Assembly: GCA_045660865.1 (NCBI GenBank)
Contig: JAZREP010000028.1
Span: 1 to 64,000 of the forward strand
From: CAZRRV01 sp045660865
GTDB lineage: Bacteria > Bacillota > Clostridia > Oscillospirales > Acutalibacteraceae
Direction: 5' to 3'
DNA: 64,000 bases
Shown here: positions 26,437 to 35,505 of the stretch, one piece after another
Position numbering within the stretch: the stretch's first letter is position 1
How the letters are laid out: the number at the start of each line of letters is the position of its first letter
Made by a program: the position numbers and the translations under genes
Notes under the pieces: generated by a model
What the model was told of the DNA's origin: nothing
Seen by the model: the letters and a program-made list of their open reading frames with translations, nothing else
Databases searched by the model: none

Positions 26437-27999
26437 TTGAATATTTTAATTTTTATTGCGCTGGCCCTTTTATGTGTATCGGCCGTTTTCTCTTCAATAA
26501 AACAATTACAAATGCTTCAACAAAGCAGTTATTTCCCGTCACGTTATTTTAAATGGCTGAAGAGTGATTTTTCAGCCAAGGCTTTGTTGCCTTTGGTATC
26601 CGTATTGCTTTGCGTTGCTTTTATATTATTAAAGACAACTGCAACCGCTTGGTTGTTGCTTTTAATAGCTTTGCTATATCTGTTTCGTATTCCGTCGGCT
26701 TTAAGCCACCAAAGAAAAGCTATTAAAAAATTAGTCTTTACAGCAAGAGTAAAGCGTATGATTACGGCTGAAGCTGTTTTATTGCTTGCTTTACTTATTT
26801 TAAGCTGGTTCTATTCGGCTTTTAGCTTTGTTGTTTTGGCGTTTTGTTTTATGGCACCGCTGCTTACTCTTTTTGGTTGGTTAATTACCCTTCCGATTGA
26901 GAAATGCCTTGCCGCTTATTATGTTGGGGACGCCAAGCGCAAGCTTAAATCGGTTCCTAACTTAAAGGTTATCGGTATTACCGGCAGTTTTGGTAAAACC
27001 GGCACCAAATATATACTCGGCCGAATACTCAGCGAAAAGTACAACACCCTTATAACGCCCGAAAGCTTTAATACACCGATGGGCGTGGTTCGTACCGTGC
27101 GCAGCAGTCTTACCGCAGGCACCCAAGTTTTTATTGCTGAAATGGGCGCTAAGAAAAAGGGAGACATTGATGAAATTTGCCGTATTGCCGACCCGGAAAT
27201 AGGTCTTATCACCTCGGTTGGTCCTCAGCATTTAGACACCTTTGGCTCGGTTGAAACGGTACTTAGCACCAAGCTTGAATTAGCAGACCACGTTCTTAAA
27301 AAAGGTGGCTCGGTTTATATAAATACCGACAACGAATATCTTTCTGCTAAAAAGAATGAGCAAGGCTTTGTTTCCTTTGGCACAAAGGATGCTGAGTGTA
27401 TATTAAAGGATTACAGCTATTCTAAGGATGGTTTAAAGCTGACCATTGAAAAAGGCGCTGAAACCTTTAATCTAACCTCCCGCTTGCTGGGCGCACACAA
27501 TGCGCTTAACATTACAGGTGCGGTTGCTTTGGCTATGGATTTAGGGGTGTCAATTAAGGACATTCAGTACGCTGTTTCCACCTTAAAACCTGTACCGCAT
27601 CGTTTGGAGATGAAGACCTTTATAAAGGGAAGCACACTAATTGACGATGCTTACAACTCAAACCCAGTAGGCTGTTTGGAGGCTGTTCGTGTCCTCGGCT
27701 CTATGGAGGGTATGCAAAAAATCATCGTTACTCCCGGTCTTGTGGAATTAGGCAAGCAGGAATACGAATATAATTATAATCTGGGTGTTGCCGCCGCAGA
27801 GCATTGTGACAAAATTATATTAGTTGGTGAGCAACGCTCTATTCCGCTTCGCAAGGGCGCTGTAGATAAAGGCTTTGATGAAAATTCTTTGTTCGTTGTC
27901 CCCTCTTTTAAAGCGGCGCTTACCTTGTTGCAGGATATGTGTGACAACAACACCGCCGTTCTGTTTGAAAACGACCTTCCCGATAATTACTTGAAATAA
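26437..27999 (+). CDS. Membrane-anchored Mur ligase (MurF-like)
   Basis: 520-residue protein. The first about 155 residues are mostly hydrophobic with several transmembrane helices. A Mur ligase domain follows, with the ATP loop GITGSFGKTGTK (about residues 180-191), AEMGAKKKGDI and SVGPQHLDTFGS. Classic MurF, which adds D-Ala-D-Ala to UDP-MurNAc-tripeptide, is about 450 residues and soluble. Its place directly before ddl supports a D-Ala-D-Ala-adding role, but another amide ligase cannot be excluded. Starts with TTG at 26437 behind an AAAGGCGTGA site. Confidence 0.8.
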   Translation: MNILIFIALALLCVSAVFSSIKQLQMLQQSSYFPSRYFKWLKSDFSAKALLPLVSVLLCVAFILLKTTATAWLLLLIALLYLFRIPSALSHQRKAIKKLVFTARVKRMITAEAVLLLALLILSWFYSAFSFVVLAFCFMAPLLTLFGWLITLPIEKCLAAYYVGDAKRKLKSVPNLKVIGITGSFGKTGTKYILGRILSEKYNTLITPESFNTPMGVVRTVRSSLTAGTQVFIAEMGAKKKGDIDEICRIADPEIGLITSVGPQHLDTFGSVETVLSTKLELADHVLKKGGSVYINTDNEYLSAKKNEQGFVSFGTKDAECILKDYSYSKDGLKLTIEKGAETFNLTSRLLGAHNALNITGAVALAMDLGVSIKDIQYAVSTLKPVPHRLEMKTFIKGSTLIDDAYNSNPVGCLEAVRVLGSMEGMQKIIVTPGLVELGKQEYEYNYNLGVAAAEHCDKIILVGEQRSIPLRKGAVDKGFDENSLFVVPSFKAALTLLQDMCDNNTAVLFENDLPDNYLK

Positions 28000-28011
28000 G
28001 GAGTCCCCATT

Positions 28012-29196
28012 ATGAAAACTTGTATTGCAGTTTTATTCGGTTGCGCCTCGGTAGAGCACGAAATTTCGGTTATTTCGGCTGTACAGGCAATGCACAGTAT
28101 CGACACACAGAAATACGATATTCTGCCGATATATGTAACCAAAGAGCGAGAGCTGTTTACCGGTGAAGCGCTTATGGATATTTCGGCTTTTAAGGATATA
28201 CCTGCACTGCTTAGCAAATGCCGCCGTATATATCTTCTGCGTGAAAACGGAAAGGTGCTTGCAAAGTTCACCGATAAAAAGGCTTTTGAGAAAAATAACG
28301 GCACTGTAATTGACGTTGCCTTCCCTATTGTGCACGGCACAAACTGTGAGGACGGCACAATAGCCGGTTATCTTGAAATGCTGGGTGTACCTTATATCAG
28401 TTGCGACTGCTTGGCCGCCGCTGTTGGTATGGATAAGGCTGTTTTCAAATATGTTTTGCAAGCCAACGAGTTACCTGTTCTGCCTTGCGTTACATTTACT
28501 GCAAGACAGTACGCGGTAGACAGTGCACCGATTATAGAAAAAATAGAAAAGAAAATTGGCTATCCGCTTATTATTAAGCCGGTTAATTTAGGCTCAAGTG
28601 TCGGTATATCAAAGGTTGAAAACAATGATGAGCTTAAAGCCGCCATTACTCTTGCTTCTTCCTTTGCCTCTGAGATTTTGGCTGAGCACGCTATCGGCTC
28701 TTTGCGCGAAATTAACTGTTCTGTTGTCGGTGAGGGTGAGGACTGCGAAGCATCTTTACTTGAAGAACCCTTTATGAAGGATAAAATCCTTTCTTATGAC
28801 GATAAGTACCGTTCCAATTCAACAGGTGCTAAGGGTATGGCTTCCCTTACCCGCCAATGCCCTGCCGAATTGTCTGCTGAAAAGACCGAGGAAATCCGTG
28901 AGATTGCCAAAAAGGTCTTTGCCGCCATTAAGGCATCAGGTGTTGTACGTATTGATTTCCTTATGGACACCGAGGACAACGACAAGGTTTATGTTAATGA
29001 AATTAACACAATCCCAGGTTCACTTTCATTCTATCTTTGGGAGCCTGCAGGCGTTCCTTACACTAAACTGATTGACAAGCTGGTTGATATAGCCTTTAAA
29101 CGCCAACGCAGCCGTGAGCAGCTTATGTTTACGCTTGACTCCAACATTCTCTCTGAGGGTGGGCTGAAATTCGGTGGAAAGGGTGGCAAGCTTTAA
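28012..29196 (+). CDS. ddl: D-alanine--D-alanine ligase
   Basis: 394-residue ATP-grasp ligase making D-Ala-D-Ala for the peptidoglycan stem peptide. It shows an N-terminal FGCASVEHEISVIS, ATP-grasp segment YPLIIKPVNLGSSVGISKV, the omega-loop SYDDKYRSN and metal ligands in VNEINTIPG. The omega-loop tyrosine and lysine match D-Ala-D-Ala enzymes rather than VanA-type D-Ala-D-Lac ligases. It follows the MurF-like gene by 12 bp with AAGGAG before the ATG, and its stop overlaps the next start. Confidence 0.92.
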   Translation: MKTCIAVLFGCASVEHEISVISAVQAMHSIDTQKYDILPIYVTKERELFTGEALMDISAFKDIPALLSKCRRIYLLRENGKVLAKFTDKKAFEKNNGTVIDVAFPIVHGTNCEDGTIAGYLEMLGVPYISCDCLAAAVGMDKAVFKYVLQANELPVLPCVTFTARQYAVDSAPIIEKIEKKIGYPLIIKPVNLGSSVGISKVENNDELKAAITLASSFASEILAEHAIGSLREINCSVVGEGEDCEASLLEEPFMKDKILSYDDKYRSNSTGAKGMASLTRQCPAELSAEKTEEIREIAKKVFAAIKASGVVRIDFLMDTEDNDKVYVNEINTIPGSLSFYLWEPAGVPYTKLIDKLVDIAFKRQRSREQLMFTLDSNILSEGGLKFGGKGGKL

Positions 29197-30377
29197 TGAC
29201 CACCTTTTTAATTCGCCTTTTTGTTAAGGATAAAGACAACACCACTAATCCCCAGGTGCGTACTCGCTACGGTGTGCTTGGCGGTATTGTGGGTATTGTG
29301 TGTAATTTATTGCTTTTTGTTATAAAGCTTTCTATCGGCTTCTTTTCGGGAAGCGTATCTATTATTGCAGATGCGTTTAACAACCTTTCTGATATTGGCT
29401 CTTGCGCCGTAACATTACTTGGCTTTAAGCTTGCAAGCGAGCCGCCCGACCCTGAGCATCCCTTCGGTCACGGTCGTATGGAATATATGTCGGCTGCTTT
29501 GGTTTCTATACTTATCGTGCTTGTAGGTATCGAACTGCTGAAGGAATCGGTTAATAAAATTCTGCATCCCGAACCGTTAAAATTCAGTTATTATATAATC
29601 GCCGCTTTGCTTGTATCTATTGCTATTAAGCTTTGGTTAGGACTGTTCAACAAAAAACTTGGCGGCCGCATAAGTTCTCCCGCTTTGCATGCCACTGCGG
29701 CGGACTGTTTTAGTGACTGTTTTGCCACCTCGGCAGTATTGGTTTCTGTTCTTATTTCTCATTTAACCTCATTTAATATTGATGCTTATGTCGGCGTAGC
29801 CGTTTCAGTTTTGATTATGTGGAATGGTGTAAAATCCATTAAAGAAACACTTGACCCGTTACTCGGCACACCGCCCGAGCCCGAAACAGTATCGGCCTTA
29901 GAGGAATTGGTGCTTTCTTACCCTGACTTTTTGGGTATCCACGATTTGATTATTCACAATTATGGTCCCGGTCGTTCATTTGCCTCTTTACATGTTGAGG
30001 TGCCGCAGGATATTAACATTTTGACCTGTCACGAACGAATAGACCATTGCGAAAAAACAATATTAGAGCAATTAGGCTTAGAAGCAGTTATCCATATGGA
30101 CCCTATTGCAACCGACGATAGTTACACTTTGGATATTAAGGATAAGCTGTGCGAAAAAATCAAAGAATTTGATAGTAATTTATCAATACACGATTTTCGC
30201 ATAGTTAAGGGCGAAAATCGTACCAATTTAATTTTTGACGTGGCAGTTCCGCCAAAATTCCGTTTAACTCCGAAAGAATTAAAAGAAGAAATTGGGCGTT
30301 TGGCTACTAGTATTGACCCTACTTTCGTTTGTGTCATTACTGTGGATTTACTTTATTCCTCACCCGAATGTAAATAA
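29196..30377 (+). CDS. Cation diffusion facilitator transporter
   Basis: 393-residue CDF-family exporter of divalent metals. Six hydrophobic helices are visible; helix 2 carries IADAFNNLSDIGS and helix 5 HATAADCFSD, giving the expected Asp/His metal-site residues. HPFGHGRMEY is the conserved loop. A cytoplasmic C-terminal domain (HDLIIHNYGPGRSFASLHVEV) and an extra about 80-residue tail follow. Starts with ATG overlapping the ddl stop by one base. Metal specificity (Zn, Fe or Mn) is not resolvable. Confidence 0.9.
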   Translation: MTTFLIRLFVKDKDNTTNPQVRTRYGVLGGIVGIVCNLLLFVIKLSIGFFSGSVSIIADAFNNLSDIGSCAVTLLGFKLASEPPDPEHPFGHGRMEYMSAALVSILIVLVGIELLKESVNKILHPEPLKFSYYIIAALLVSIAIKLWLGLFNKKLGGRISSPALHATAADCFSDCFATSAVLVSVLISHLTSFNIDAYVGVAVSVLIMWNGVKSIKETLDPLLGTPPEPETVSALEELVLSYPDFLGIHDLIIHNYGPGRSFASLHVEVPQDINILTCHERIDHCEKTILEQLGLEAVIHMDPIATDDSYTLDIKDKLCEKIKEFDSNLSIHDFRIVKGENRTNLIFDVAVPPKFRLTPKELKEEIGRLATSIDPTFVCVITVDLLYSSPECK

Positions 30378-30381
30378 CAAC

Positions 30382-30417
30382 AAAAAGAGCTTACCGAAGT
30401 TGCGGTAAGCTCTTTTT
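30382..30417. terminator. Rho-independent terminator after the CDF transporter gene
   Basis: Stem AAAAAGAGCTTACCG with its complement around a six-base loop and a T-run; closes the hydrolase-murF-ddl-CDF operon. Confidence 0.9.
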
Positions 30418-30486
30418 ATTATATTATTGTAAAAGAACTATTGTATAAATATAAGATTTATGATAGAGTTATATTGGGGTGATAAA

Positions 30487-31050
30487 ATGAGTTATAATCT
30501 AGAAAATAAATTGGCTTACAAGCTGATTGATGAAGTTGAAATAAATAAAATCGTTGACCGTTTGTGTGAGGAAATAAACCGCGATTATTCGGGCGAGGAC
30601 AAGCATTTGCTTTTACTTTGCATTTTAAAGGGCTCGGTCGTTTTTATGGGCGAGATAATGAAACGGTTAAAGGTTCCCGTAGAAATTGATTTTATGAAGG
30701 TTTCCTCTTATGGTGGCGGCACCATCACCAGCGGAAGCGTTAATATTATACTTGACTTACTCCGTAAAGACCTTGATAAATGTGATATTCTTATTGTTGA
30801 AGATATTATTGACAGCGGACGAACTCTGTCATACTTAACTCAATATTTATCATTAAAGGGTGCAAAGAGTGTTAAAACCTGCACATTGTTGGACAAACCC
30901 AGCCGCCGTGAGGTTGATTTTAATGCTGATTATGTCGGCAAAGAGATTCCCGATGAATTTGTTGTAGGCTTTGGCTTGGATTATAACGAATCTTTCCGTG
31001 CATTGCCCTATGTGGCTGTTTTAAAGCCTGAAGTATATGAAAAGCACTGA
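30487..31050 (+). CDS. hpt: Hypoxanthine phosphoribosyltransferase
   Basis: 187-residue purine salvage enzyme, PRPP plus hypoxanthine or guanine to IMP or GMP. The PRPP loop VEDIIDSGRTLSYL (residues about 105-118) and the flexible-loop region SSYGGGTITSG are clear. The ATG at 30487 follows GGGGTGATAAA; the upstream open frame adds nine residues without a site. The gene overlaps the next by 14 bp. Confidence 0.95.
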   Translation: MSYNLENKLAYKLIDEVEINKIVDRLCEEINRDYSGEDKHLLLLCILKGSVVFMGEIMKRLKVPVEIDFMKVSSYGGGTITSGSVNIILDLLRKDLDKCDILIVEDIIDSGRTLSYLTQYLSLKGAKSVKTCTLLDKPSRREVDFNADYVGKEIPDEFVVGFGLDYNESFRALPYVAVLKPEVYEKH

Positions 31051-32104
31051 GTTTGAACCCTTAATCTGGGAGAGATTGCGTTCCGAGAGCAGACCTATCG
31101 TGCTTTACGGAATGGGCGACGGAGCAGAGAAAATATTTCGGCAATGCCAAAACTACGGCATTGCCGTTTGCGATATTTTTGCAAGTGACGAATATGTGCG
31201 TGGGCATAGTTTTTTAGGTTATACCGTTTGTAAATTTAGTGACATTTGCAAAAAATACGAGGACCCTATTATTCTTCTTTGTTTTGCCGCATTCCGCCCA
31301 GATTTATTGAATAAAATATATTCAATAGCTGAAAATTACACCCTGCTTGCGCCTGATGTTCCGCTCTTTGGCGGCGGCATTGTTGACGATGCATTTTTGC
31401 ACGAACACGCTGACGAAATCAAAATAGCTTATGAGTTTTTAGCTGACGAGCGTTCCAAACAGGTGTTTGAAAATGTTTTGCGTTTTAAAAGAAGCGGAAA
31501 TATTGAATATTTGCGTGCTTGTGAAAGCGAACGTGAAGAAGTCTTCAGAAACATTTTCCGCTTTTCAAACAATGAAAGTTATTTAGATTTGGGCGCTTAC
31601 ACAGGTGACACTGTAACCGAATTTATAAATTTAACCGACAACCAATTTAATAATATTATTGCATTGGAGCCGGATAAGAAAAACTATAAAAAATTGGCTG
31701 ACCTGTGTGATAATCTACAGGACAGCCGTATCACCTGTTATAATGCAGGTGCTTGGGATAAAACCGATAAACTCATCTTTGATGGGCGTGGCGGCAGAAA
31801 TTCCCATTTGGGAGATAGCGGCTACACCGTTGATGTTTTTGCGGTTGATGAGTTATTAAAGGATATCCCTGTTTCTTATATTAAAATGGATGTTGAGGGT
31901 GCGGAGGCCCAGGCTATAAAGGGATTGTCCAACACAATTAAAAGATACTCCCCTGCTATGGCAATCAGCGCTTATCACAAAACTGCAGACTTTTTCACAT
32001 TGCCGCTGATAGTTCACGAGTTAAACCCTGACTACAAGATATTTTTAAGGCATCACCCTTATATACCTGCGTGGGAAACTAATTTATATGTTGTTAAGGC
32101 TTAA
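31037..32104 (+). CDS. FkbM-family methyltransferase
   Basis: 355-residue protein. The C-terminal half is an FkbM SAM-dependent methyltransferase: YLDLGAYTGDTVTEF (motif I), IALEPDKKNYKKL and YIKMDVEGAEAQAIKGL. The N-terminal about 170 residues include a nucleotide-binding-like segment (PIVLYGMGDGAEKIFRQCQ) seen in proteins that modify or sense sugar nucleotides. Such proteins often O-methylate glycans or lipids; target unknown. It overlaps hpt at its start and the convergent maf gene by 21 bp at its end. Confidence 0.85.
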   Translation: MKSTEFEPLIWERLRSESRPIVLYGMGDGAEKIFRQCQNYGIAVCDIFASDEYVRGHSFLGYTVCKFSDICKKYEDPIILLCFAAFRPDLLNKIYSIAENYTLLAPDVPLFGGGIVDDAFLHEHADEIKIAYEFLADERSKQVFENVLRFKRSGNIEYLRACESEREEVFRNIFRFSNNESYLDLGAYTGDTVTEFINLTDNQFNNIIALEPDKKNYKKLADLCDNLQDSRITCYNAGAWDKTDKLIFDGRGGRNSHLGDSGYTVDVFAVDELLKDIPVSYIKMDVEGAEAQAIKGLSNTIKRYSPAMAISAYHKTADFFTLPLIVHELNPDYKIFLRHHPYIPAWETNLYVVKA

Positions 32105-32650
32105 ATCTTTCAGCATATTGAAAAAAAGATTAACGGGAAAGCCTACTACATTCCAATAGCAACCGTTTATACCGCTTATATATCGTGCGGCAAGGCCTTG
32201 AACTGCGTATGCGCCTGCCTTGTCATAAGGCTCATTCCCTGAGATATAGTCTTCCATTTCGCTCTCACTCATTTGCTGGAAGGTCACTTCGGTAACACAA
32301 TGAGCCGTGCGGACTTGACCATTATAAAGTAATGTTACGCCTGTCAAAACCTTGTGTGTCTTACCTGATAACAAATGCAGCATACGGTCGGCATCCGCTT
32401 TATCCTTCGGCTTGCCGAGTATTTCACCGTTTACAAACACTACTGTATCGGAGCCGATAACAAGTGTATCCTTATCAAACTTTTCTGCTACCGCTTTAGC
32501 CTTGCGGTAAGAAAGTGTTTCTACAAGTTTTGCAGGGTCTTTACAGTCACAGTTTTCATCTGTGTCGGCTATGACAACAGAAAAGTCAATGCCCAGCATT
32601 TCTAAAATTTCCTTTCGGCGCAAAGAAGCCGAAGCTAAAATAACTTTCAT
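32084..32650 (-). CDS. maf: Maf-family nucleotide pyrophosphatase
   Basis: 188-residue Maf/Ham1-fold protein; hydrolyses non-canonical or pyrimidine nucleoside triphosphates. ILASASLRRKEIL is the N-terminal signature, followed by SYRKAKAVA and the GSDTVVFVNGEILGKP motif. The ATG at 32650 has GGAGG five bases upstream. The gene is convergent with, and overlaps, the FkbM gene. Confidence 0.92.
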   Translation of the reverse strand: MKVILASASLRRKEILEMLGIDFSVVIADTDENCDCKDPAKLVETLSYRKAKAVAEKFDKDTLVIGSDTVVFVNGEILGKPKDKADADRMLHLLSGKTHKVLTGVTLLYNGQVRTAHCVTEVTFQQMSESEMEDYISGNEPYDKAGAYAVQGLAARYISGINGCYWNVVGFPVNLFFNMLKDLSLNNI

Positions 32651-32701
32651 AGCAACCTCCAAATTAGAGAATTATTCAAACAGTAAGGGTTGGGTTTTTG
32701 T

Positions 32702-33151
32702 ATGCCGACTACCGGAAAAGTAAAAAAACTAATTATCAGCGCTTGCTTACTCGGTGAGCCTTGCCGTTATGACGGCAAAAGCAAGCCTTGTGAATCTATT
32801 GAGCCTTTGAAAGATAAGTATGAGCTTATCCCTGTTTGCCCTGAATGTATGGGAGGTCTTAGCACACCGAGAGCCGCTTGCGAAATTGTAGGCGCGCGTG
32901 TTCTCACAGAGCAAGGAAAAGATTGCACCGCCGAATATGCCGCAGGCGCTAAAATGGTATTAAGGCTTTGCTTAGCCAATGATTGCACTGCCGCTGTGCT
33001 GAAAGCACGCAGTCCCTCCTGCGGGAACGGCGAAATTTACGACGGCAGTTTTACAAAAGCCTTAACTGTCGGCAACGGCATTACAGCCGAGCTTTTACTT
33101 AAAAACGGTATTTCTGTTTTTAACGAGAACCAGATTGACGAGCTTCTTTAG
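32702..33151 (+). CDS. DUF523-family protein
   Basis: 149-residue protein of the DUF523 family, starting KKLIISACLLGEPCRYDGKSK and containing CPECMGGLSTPR and LKARSPSCGNGEIYDG. Conserved cysteines suggest metal or Fe-S binding; function unknown. The start at 32702 has a weak GGGTTGGG site. Its last 32 bp overlap the convergent queH gene. Confidence 0.85.
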   Translation: MPTTGKVKKLIISACLLGEPCRYDGKSKPCESIEPLKDKYELIPVCPECMGGLSTPRAACEIVGARVLTEQGKDCTAEYAAGAKMVLRLCLANDCTAAVLKARSPSCGNGEIYDGSFTKALTVGNGITAELLLKNGISVFNENQIDELL

Positions 33152-33740
33152 AATAAGCGCAACCGCAATAATCCTGCCTATATAAATTGTATTGCTGTGA
33201 TAATTGTATTGAACGCTTATAGCCGTCCTTCTTTTTGAAATCGGCATAAAGATAACCTACTCCGTATTCTGCCTCTTGTCGCTTACCGATTTCGTTAAGC
33301 CATTCGGCATTTTTGTAAGGGCTGATTGATAATGTTGTTGTAAAAAGGTCAAAGCCTTTTTCAGCCGCTGTTTTGGCGGCTTCTCTTAATCGTAATTCAT
33401 AGCACAAATAACAGCGTTTATCACCCTCGGGTAAGCTTTCAAGCCCTTTTGAAATTTTTAAAAAAGGCTCTGAAGTATAATCGGGTTTAATTATAGGAAT
33501 GTCCCTTTTTGTTTCATCGATTAAACGAGCCAGCTCTTCGGCTCTGTAATTAAATTCACTTTCGGGTGAAATATTTGGATTGTAAAACAGAACAGTAATA
33601 TCCATATACTTATATAAGTATTCTAAAACATAACTGGAGCAGGGCGCACAGCAGGCATGCAACAATAACCGCGGGCGCTTACCTGCGGCGACAAATTCTT
33701 CAATTTGCTTATCCATTAACAGTTGATAGTTTTGTTTCAT
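33120..33740 (-). CDS. queH: Epoxyqueuosine reductase QueH
   Basis: 206-residue QueH (former DUF208), the non-cobalamin enzyme completing queuosine in tRNA. The Fe-S/metal cysteines appear as LLHACCAPCSSY near residue 27, KRCYLCYELRL in the middle and DYCGCAYS near the C-terminus, with LSISPYKN between. The ATG at 33740 follows GGGTGA. The open frame upstream overlaps the divergent gene and is not needed. No other queuosine genes lie in the window. Confidence 0.92.
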   Translation of the reverse strand: MKQNYQLLMDKQIEEFVAAGKRPRLLLHACCAPCSSYVLEYLYKYMDITVLFYNPNISPESEFNYRAEELARLIDETKRDIPIIKPDYTSEPFLKISKGLESLPEGDKRCYLCYELRLREAAKTAAEKGFDLFTTTLSISPYKNAEWLNEIGKRQEAEYGVGYLYADFKKKDGYKRSIQLSQQYNLYRQDYCGCAYSKEARQSGSR

Positions 33741-33762
33741 TCTGTTCACCCACTTTATAAAA

Positions 33763-33791
33763 AGTATACCATATTCGGAGGAAAAAATGAA
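33763..33791 (-). promoter_or_regulatory. Possible queH promoter
   Basis: Minus-strand TGG plus TATACT (33763-33768) forms an extended -10, with a weak TTCATT -35 (33786-33791) 17 bp away. The -35 box overlaps the start of the divergent dehydrogenase gene, whose own promoter I could not identify. Confidence 0.4.
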
Positions 33792-34737
33792 GATAATTTT
33801 ACTTGATGCATCAACAGTATCATACAATGACATTGATTTTTCCGTCTTTAATGATTTTGGCGAGGTTGTAATTTACGACCTAACAAGTCCCGAACAGGTA
33901 GTCCCTCGCCTATTGGACGCTGATGCCGTATTGATTAACAAGATAGTTCTTAACCGAGCCGTCTTGGAGCAATTGCCAAAATTAAAGTATATCGGTCTTT
34001 TTGCAACCGGCTATAATAACGTGGACCTTGAATGTGCAACCGAACAAGGAATAACCGTTTGCAATGCCGGAAGCTACTCTACCAACGCAGTTGCTCAACA
34101 CGTTTTTGCCTTTATATTAAACCACGCCAGCTGTATTCCCACCTATGATTCCTTTGTCAAGAACGGCGGATGGATTAAAAGCACCCGTTTTTCACCTTTT
34201 AGCTATCCTACCGTAGAGCTTTGCGGCAAAGTGCTTGGACTTATAGGTTACGGCAGTATCGGTAAGGCGGTTGCAAAAATCGGCAACGCTTTTGGAATGA
34301 AAGTATGCGTATACACCCGCACTCCGAAGGATGATTCAACAGTAGAATTTATGCCCTTAGACGAATTGCTTGCTGAGTCTGATTATATTTCGGTACACAC
34401 TCCCTTAACAGATGCCACAGCCGAAATGTTTAATGCCGATTTATTTGCAAAATGCAAATCGGGCGCCTATTTTATTAACACTGCCCGTGGAGGAATTGTA
34501 AACAACAACGCATTATATGAAGCATTAGAATCAGAGCACCTTTCGGGCGCCGCTATTGACGTTTTAGACATTGAGCCTATGCCGTCAGACTGTATACTGT
34601 TAAAAGCAAAGAATATAACTATTACACCGCACGTTGCTTGGGCACCTTTAGAAACACGCCAGCGGTTAAATGATATAGTATATAATAATTTATCGTCTTA
34701 CCTTTTAGGTCAGCCGATAAATGTAGTAAATAAATAG
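33787..34737 (+). CDS. D-2-hydroxyacid dehydrogenase
   Basis: 316-residue NAD-dependent dehydrogenase. The Rossmann motif GLIGYGSIGKAVAKIGNAFG lies around residues 147-166. The catalytic Arg is in NTARGGIVNN, the Glu in LDIEPMP and the His in TPHVAW. It resembles hydroxypyruvate/glycerate dehydrogenases. The ATG follows GGAGGAAAAA. The downstream hydrolase gene follows after 13 bp, so they are probably co-transcribed. Confidence 0.92.
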   Translation: MKIILLDASTVSYNDIDFSVFNDFGEVVIYDLTSPEQVVPRLLDADAVLINKIVLNRAVLEQLPKLKYIGLFATGYNNVDLECATEQGITVCNAGSYSTNAVAQHVFAFILNHASCIPTYDSFVKNGGWIKSTRFSPFSYPTVELCGKVLGLIGYGSIGKAVAKIGNAFGMKVCVYTRTPKDDSTVEFMPLDELLAESDYISVHTPLTDATAEMFNADLFAKCKSGAYFINTARGGIVNNNALYEALESEHLSGAAIDVLDIEPMPSDCILLKAKNITITPHVAWAPLETRQRLNDIVYNNLSSYLLGQPINVVNK

Positions 34738-34750
34738 GAGTTGTTATTTT

Positions 34751-35470
34751 ATGACCAAAACAATTTGGAACGGATTTGAAAAACTGGATTTTAAATTTGA
34801 GGACAAAGACGCTATCCTTGTTTTACCTAACGAGCCAAACGAAAAACGCAATTGGCTTTTTAAAACAGAATATTTCGATGCCTTCCCCGCTTTAGAAATT
34901 GAAATGCTTAAACGTGGCTTTGCGGTTGCCCACGTATTCAACAGCACACGTTGGTGTAAAAAAGAGGACACAGAGCGCCAAGCCAGATTTGCCGCTTACT
35001 TACATAAAGAATTTAATCTTGCCACAAAATGCATACCTGTAGGTATGAGCTGCGGCGGAATGCAGGCAGTATTTTTAGCCGCCAAACATCCTGAGCTTAT
35101 TTCTGCGGTTTATATTGATGCGCCTGTAATCAATTTATTAAGCTGCCCGGGAGATATAGGTAAGGCTGACGGCAAAATGTGGGAAGAGTTTGAAAACGCT
35201 ATGGGCATAAGCCTTTCTCAGTTAATCGGTTACCGTGAGCATCCGCTGGACTATGTACCCAAAATGATTGAAAATGGTATTCCTGTATTTTTAGTAGCGG
35301 GTGACAGCGACGGAGTAGTCCCCTATGATGAAAACGGCGAATTGCTTTACAATCTCTACAAAAAGGCAAATGCCGACATTACCCTTGTAATAAAACCGGG
35401 CTGTGACCACCATCCGCACGGACTTGAAGATAACACACCTATTATTGATTTTATTTTAAAACATTCATAA
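34751..35470 (+). CDS. Alpha/beta hydrolase-fold protein
   Basis: 239-residue putative hydrolase. A GMSCGGMQA nucleophile elbow (serine near 98), AGDSDGVVPYDE carrying the acid and GCDHHPHGLED carrying the histidine make a plausible Ser-Asp-His triad. It lacks a signal peptide. The nearest described groups are prolyl oligopeptidase-like/acyl-esterase folds; substrate unknown. AGGAG lies ten bases before the ATG. A terminator follows directly. Confidence 0.8.
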   Translation: MTKTIWNGFEKLDFKFEDKDAILVLPNEPNEKRNWLFKTEYFDAFPALEIEMLKRGFAVAHVFNSTRWCKKEDTERQARFAAYLHKEFNLATKCIPVGMSCGGMQAVFLAAKHPELISAVYIDAPVINLLSCPGDIGKADGKMWEEFENAMGISLSQLIGYREHPLDYVPKMIENGIPVFLVAGDSDGVVPYDENGELLYNLYKKANADITLVIKPGCDHHPHGLEDNTPIIDFILKHS

Positions 35471-35475
35471 AAAAT

Positions 35476-35505
35476 AAAACGCAGTTCTATTGAACTGCGT
35501 TTTTT
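35476..35505. terminator. Bidirectional rho-independent terminator
   Basis: Stem AAAACGCAGTTC with its complement around TATT, flanked by A and T runs, between convergent genes. Confidence 0.85.

Noticed and set aside
28012..29196. VanA-like D-Ala-D-Lac ligase suggested by the murF-ddl pair
   Set aside because: The omega loop reads SYDDKY, like D-Ala-D-Ala ligases; no vanH- or vanX-like gene adjoins (the D-2-hydroxyacid dehydrogenase at 33787 is elsewhere).
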